NCBI GenBank assembly: GCA_964036275.1 | Contig: OZ038433.1 | Coordinates: forward strand, 19,040,257-19,104,256 | Length of the DNA stretch: 64,000 bases | Source of the DNA: Litoditis marina | Lineage: Eukaryota > Nematoda > Chromadorea > Rhabditida > Rhabditidae | Direction: 5' to 3' | Shown: piece after piece, positions 61,601-64,000 of the stretch | Layout: every line of letters starts with the position of its first letter | Position numbering within the stretch: position 1 is the stretch's first letter | Position numbers and translations under genes: made by a program | The notes under the pieces: generated by a model | Told to the model about the DNA's origin: nothing | What the model saw: only the letters and a program-made list of their open reading frames with translations | Database searches by the model: none

Positions 61601-63385
61601 GCACGTACCATCTATCTGCAGCATGGCTGCCGCCTTTCCGTTCACATCCTGGACAACCCGACAGTTCTTCTCATTGCCCGACTTCACCACCTTAGCCTCA
61701 CCAATCTGCGCATCAGACTTGGAAGACTTGGGATAGGTCTTGTTCTTGTACATTAGATGATCTTGACTGAAAAATACAAAACTGAATTAAATAGAGAAAA
61801 CAAGCCAAGCACACAGTGTACTGCCAGACTACCACTCTAAAAGGGCTTCTTCATACTTTTCCGTGGGCGTCCGATACATAGAGCAATGTATGAGCAATGC
61901 TTGTGCGCCATACATACAGTACACACAATCGATAATCATACTTTGTGCGATGTAGTTATCGCAGACTGAAAAAGTATGAAGGGACCCTATAAAAAGGCCA
62001 ATCAGAGAGAAGTGTGCCCATCGTCATCGCCACGAGACAGCTGTAGGCAAATTCGTTCGTAATTCACCAGTTGGACGAGATCAGGACAACAATTGACCAT
62101 TTGATTGCAATAACATTTTTTTGCCAAATTAGAGCAAAACTTTAATGGTACTTGCTGCAATACTAGCAACTATTAATCAAATCATGAAAGAATTTATTTT
62201 CTTTCTCATTAACTATTAGTTTGTTCTCATTATAACATGTTTTTGAAACTTTGAAACATGTTATTTAACTTTTTCAAGTTACTCTACAAATTCAATAATT
62301 TTACCCATTGTTTTTATAATACGGTACGAGCGCAAGCGCAACCGTCGCAGACTTACTTCTTGACGACCAGAGCACTGGTAAGAACCTCGAGGAACTGCTG
62401 AGTGACGCGGACTTCCTCGAGTCCTCCCCTCAGAGTACCAGAGATCTCCTCCACAAACTGCAGAGTGGCCACCACCTGAAAGACAACCAAACATGTAATA
62501 CTCATATTTAACATATTATACTGCTATACATGCCCAGGTGCCCACCTCGACCGTTTTTTGGGCGTTTTTGAGGATAGCGACGTTTTCATTCAGAACAATG
62601 GTGGTCGATCAAATATTCAATTTTCGTCGCAAAATGCAAAAAAAATCACACCAAGCTCAGCCTAATGTTTCACATTGCTTATATCTTGCTTCAACTATTA
62701 CTTCTCTCAAATTTGCGGAATAAAAAAAAGAACATCGTAAAGTACAGCGAAACTGGAAGGTAGATCAACATTCCCTTACCTTCACGGTCTTTTTGCCGAG
62801 AAACGACTTCGTGTTGCTGCTGCTCAGCTCATCGAACTTCTGCAATAAATGAGAGCATGAAATATATATTATAGTCTCAGTAACACCAGCATCACAGTTA
62901 CAAAAGATCTTCTCTCAACCGTCCGATCCTCATTCCTCAAAGAAATTAACGGAAGATTTTTTTTTAGAAAATATAGCCAGCAAACCAGCTCAAATAAAAA
63001 TTTGTCAGCGTGTGAATTGAGAGATCGGAAAAGGTAAAAACGTGCATTTTGGCATATGACACGATCTTACTACAGCAACATTTTCCAAAATTTATGTGAA
63101 ATATCGAAAAACAGAAAATTATTCCGTTATTGTCAAAAGGGGAGACCGTTTTCGGAAATGTTTTGACTATTCACAAAACTCTACTAAAGTACACGTGGAA
63201 AACGCACCAGTTCCACAGAGAATGCTCCAGGCGGCAGTTCCAGCCGATGGGCAGCAAAGACCAAGTTGCCACTGTCGTACACCACGTGGTACTTGTCGGC
63301 GATCTCGGTTCCTCTCTTTTTCGAAACGTCCAGAACGTCCGCCCAAATACTCTGCAGGACGCGGCGACGCAACTGCACCACGTAA
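52640..63385 (-). CDS. Argonaute, WAGO-like, 23 exons, 5' partial
   Basis: Small-RNA-guided silencing effector. Exons (minus): 63385-63208, 62839-62780, 62475-62357, 61766-61609, 61212-61090, 60561-60483, 60067-59993, 59691-59571, 59276-59160, 58854-58727, 58460-58377, 58128-58065, 57910-57787, 57434-57349, 56992-56874, 56309-56189, 55836-55741, 55352-55257, 54718-54581, 54078-53947, 53631-53515, 53221-53133, 52778-52640 (TAG). All phases agree, ~853 aa in the window. N domain (KYHVVYDSGNLVFAAH), PAZ ~238-295 (ISVAEYFEVHL; YPDLPLVVERKAQN), MID from ~300, PIWI from ~455 (MFVGIDVSHAGP; RPGTVVDSEVVHP). Of the D-E-D-H tetrad only the first Asp (GIDVSH) is present; FRGGVSEGEF has Gly for the second Asp, YAATNLTKRG has Thr for His, and no Glu-finger residue is evident. 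It ends QYWA, like the buried C-terminal anchor of other Argonautes. The first in-window exon begins mid-codon, so upstream exon(s) lie beyond 64000. Confidence 0.93.
53856..53921. mobile_element. Palindromic element, family B, right half only
   Basis: Begins at the central TTGCAATTGTTCAATTGCAG and ends GGTCCACATGATCGTCCTTA, in an Argonaute intron. The left arm is missing. Confidence 0.65.
54731..54892 (+). mobile_element. Intronic MITE, family E, copy 5
   Basis: AACCGGTAAAGTTGTCCGGA ... GAATAGTGGGACCTGACTGG. Begins 12 bp from exon 54581-54718. Confidence 0.85.
55570..55730 (+). mobile_element. Intronic MITE, family E, copy 6
   Basis: TCCAGTAAAGTTGGCCGGATA ... CGAATAGTCAGATCTAACTGGTG. Ends 10 bp from exon 55741-55836. 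Confidence 0.85.
56040..56166 (+). mobile_element. Intronic MITE, family E, copy 7
   Basis: GACTAAAGTTGTCAGAATAGTC ... CGACTAGTCTGACCTTACTGGTG. Shorter than the others; ends ~23 bp from exon 56189-56309. Confidence 0.75.
56691..56850 (+). mobile_element. Intronic MITE, family E, copy 8
   Basis: CAGTAGGGTTGTCCAAGTAGCC ... GATAAGTCGCCTTACTGG. Ends 23 bp from exon 56874-56992. Confidence 0.8.
57591..57752 (-). mobile_element. Intronic MITE, family E, copy 9 (reversed)
   Basis: CACCTGTAAGGTCCGACTAA ... CTATTCGGACAACCTTGCTGGTG, directly flanked by TA on both sides. Confidence 0.85.
58691..58710. repeat. (TA)n microsatellite
   Basis: TATATATATATATAT close to the donor of Argonaute exon 58727-58854. 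Confidence 0.85.
59800..59956 (+). mobile_element. Intronic MITE, family E, copy 10
   Basis: ATCGGTAAAGCTGTCTATATAGCC ... GTCCTATCTTACTAGTG. More diverged. About 37 bp from exon 59993-60067. Confidence 0.7.
60388..60434. mobile_element. Family A MITE end fragment in an Argonaute intron
   Basis: Only the right terminal part is seen (ATCGATGGGTGAAACGAACTATA). No left terminus is recognisable. Confidence 0.45.
60604..60743. other. Long hairpin in an Argonaute intron
   Basis: A 25-bp inner stem (60650-60674 with 60680-60704, one mismatch) closes a 5-nt loop. An outer stem pairs TTCGGAAG (60604) with CTTCCGAA (60736) and GTGTGGTGGTT with AACCACAC. It may be a foldback element or a small-RNA precursor. 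Confidence 0.7.
61851..61987. mobile_element. ~137-bp inverted-repeat element in an Argonaute intron
   Basis: AGGGCTTCTTCATACTTTTCC at the left and GAAAAAGTATGAAGGGACCCT at the right. CATACAT/ATGTATG words lie inside. Confidence 0.7.
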
Positions 63386-63955
63386 CTGAAAAGAATACAA
63401 ATGAGGATACTACGAGACTACTTTTTGCGTAAGTTGCGAGTATGACAATGACAAGTCGTTTCATGTTATTCTAACTGACTTTGTTGACCTATTACGCAGG
63501 CGTAAATCGACAATCATGTTTATTTCCCTTTATCTGACAGTCAAACATGGCAATACAGTAACCAGAAGCCAAACTCAGAACAAGCGTCGTTGCAAAACAG
63601 TAAATTACTGTTTATACAGCGTGGCTGTCATATATATTGATTTTCCCCCTCGTCGTCTGACGTCTCTTCAGGGCACACTATATCTCTAGATTTGTTGCAA
63701 CACAGTTTCGACCAAACGCGAATTTGTAATTAACAGAGCGCGTTCCGAGAAGTCCCCCACTGCCACCACACTACTGGTGGTCGCGATATTTTATTGTAGC
63801 TAGGTGAAGACGTAAACGCGGTACCGCCCCATTATAAAACCTATACTACTCATACTAAACTAACGATTCCACGAAGCACTCCCCAGCCTAGAATGAAAAC
63901 AAGGGAGGAAGAGGCGGCTTTAACCACCGGCGCCTACCTTCTAAAAGCCATACCC
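63386..63955. other. Upstream intron of the Argonaute gene; no exon found
   Basis: The exon at 63208-63385 starts after CTTTTCAG in mid-codon. No preceding N-terminal exon with a matching phase was convincing in this stretch. Confidence 0.5.
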
Positions 63956-64000
63956 CCAGTAAACGTGTTCAAATAGCCAGAGAAGCGGGCAACTTTTTTA
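63956..64000 (+). mobile_element. MITE, family E, copy 11, cut by window edge
   Basis: CCAGTAAACGTGTTCAAATAGCCAGAGAAG matches the left end; the rest lies outside. Confidence 0.6.

Noticed and set aside
62279..62494. Minus-strand frame rich in Gly/Ser/Arg at 62279-62494
   Set aside because: Wrong frame of Argonaute exon 62357-62475; the phase-consistent frame reads VVATLQFVEEISG.
46222..63385. An operon of the Argonaute and the F-box-like gene
   Set aside because: About 890 nt separate the poly(A) signals from the next acceptor and a palindromic element lies between; nematode operons usually have ~100-nt gaps. It cannot be excluded without SL2 data.

Overview
This is a eukaryotic, AT-rich window (about 64 kb) that I read as nematode, probably Caenorhabditis or a close relative. 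The reasons are: introns that end in short TTTCAG/TTGCAG acceptors; start codons lying 15-20 nt or less from a TTTCAG (spliced-leader style acceptors); an Argonaute with the nematode WAGO-type C-terminus (KRGRNN) instead of the AGO/Piwi type; and an SPT-5 with the metazoan domain order. The species itself is inferred, not shown.

Layout. Positions 1-28,300 hold no host gene that I can support. This part is a repeat landscape: long GA purine tracts, a tRNA-derived SINE, several families of short inverted-repeat elements (MITEs), two tandem arrays (~80 bp and 130 bp units), a 531-bp near-perfect palindrome, and at 19-24 kb a graveyard of retroelement pieces (five gag zinc-knuckle modules on +, and retropepsin and pol-linker fragments on -). 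Positions 28,334-42,970 (-) carry spt-5, the elongation factor Spt5, in 29 phase-consistent exons. Positions 46,222-51,267 (-) carry a 7-exon gene for a 291-residue F-box-like protein. Positions 52,640-63,385 and beyond (-) carry 23 exons of an Argonaute whose N-terminal exon(s) lie outside the window. All three genes are transcribed leftward, but the gaps (about 1.4 and 3.2 kb) are larger than in a tight nematode operon.

Functionally, Spt5 is a general Pol II pausing/elongation factor and the Argonaute is a small-RNA effector. The PIWI domain keeps only the first catalytic Asp: the positions of the second Asp and of the His are Gly and Thr, so it is predicted not to slice. The F-box-like protein would be a substrate receptor of an SCF ubiquitin ligase if the F-box call is right.

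The most distinctive property is the density of small transposons inside introns. One ~160-bp family has ten complete copies, one cut by the window edge and one broken by a nested insertion. Target-site duplications can be read directly for five elements: 8 bp for a hAT-like element, and 9 bp for four elements of three unrelated families. One of the 9-bp insertions splits a retropepsin just after its catalytic motif. Exon boundaries were derived by hand from splice signals, reading frame and family resemblance. Nothing was searched against a database.
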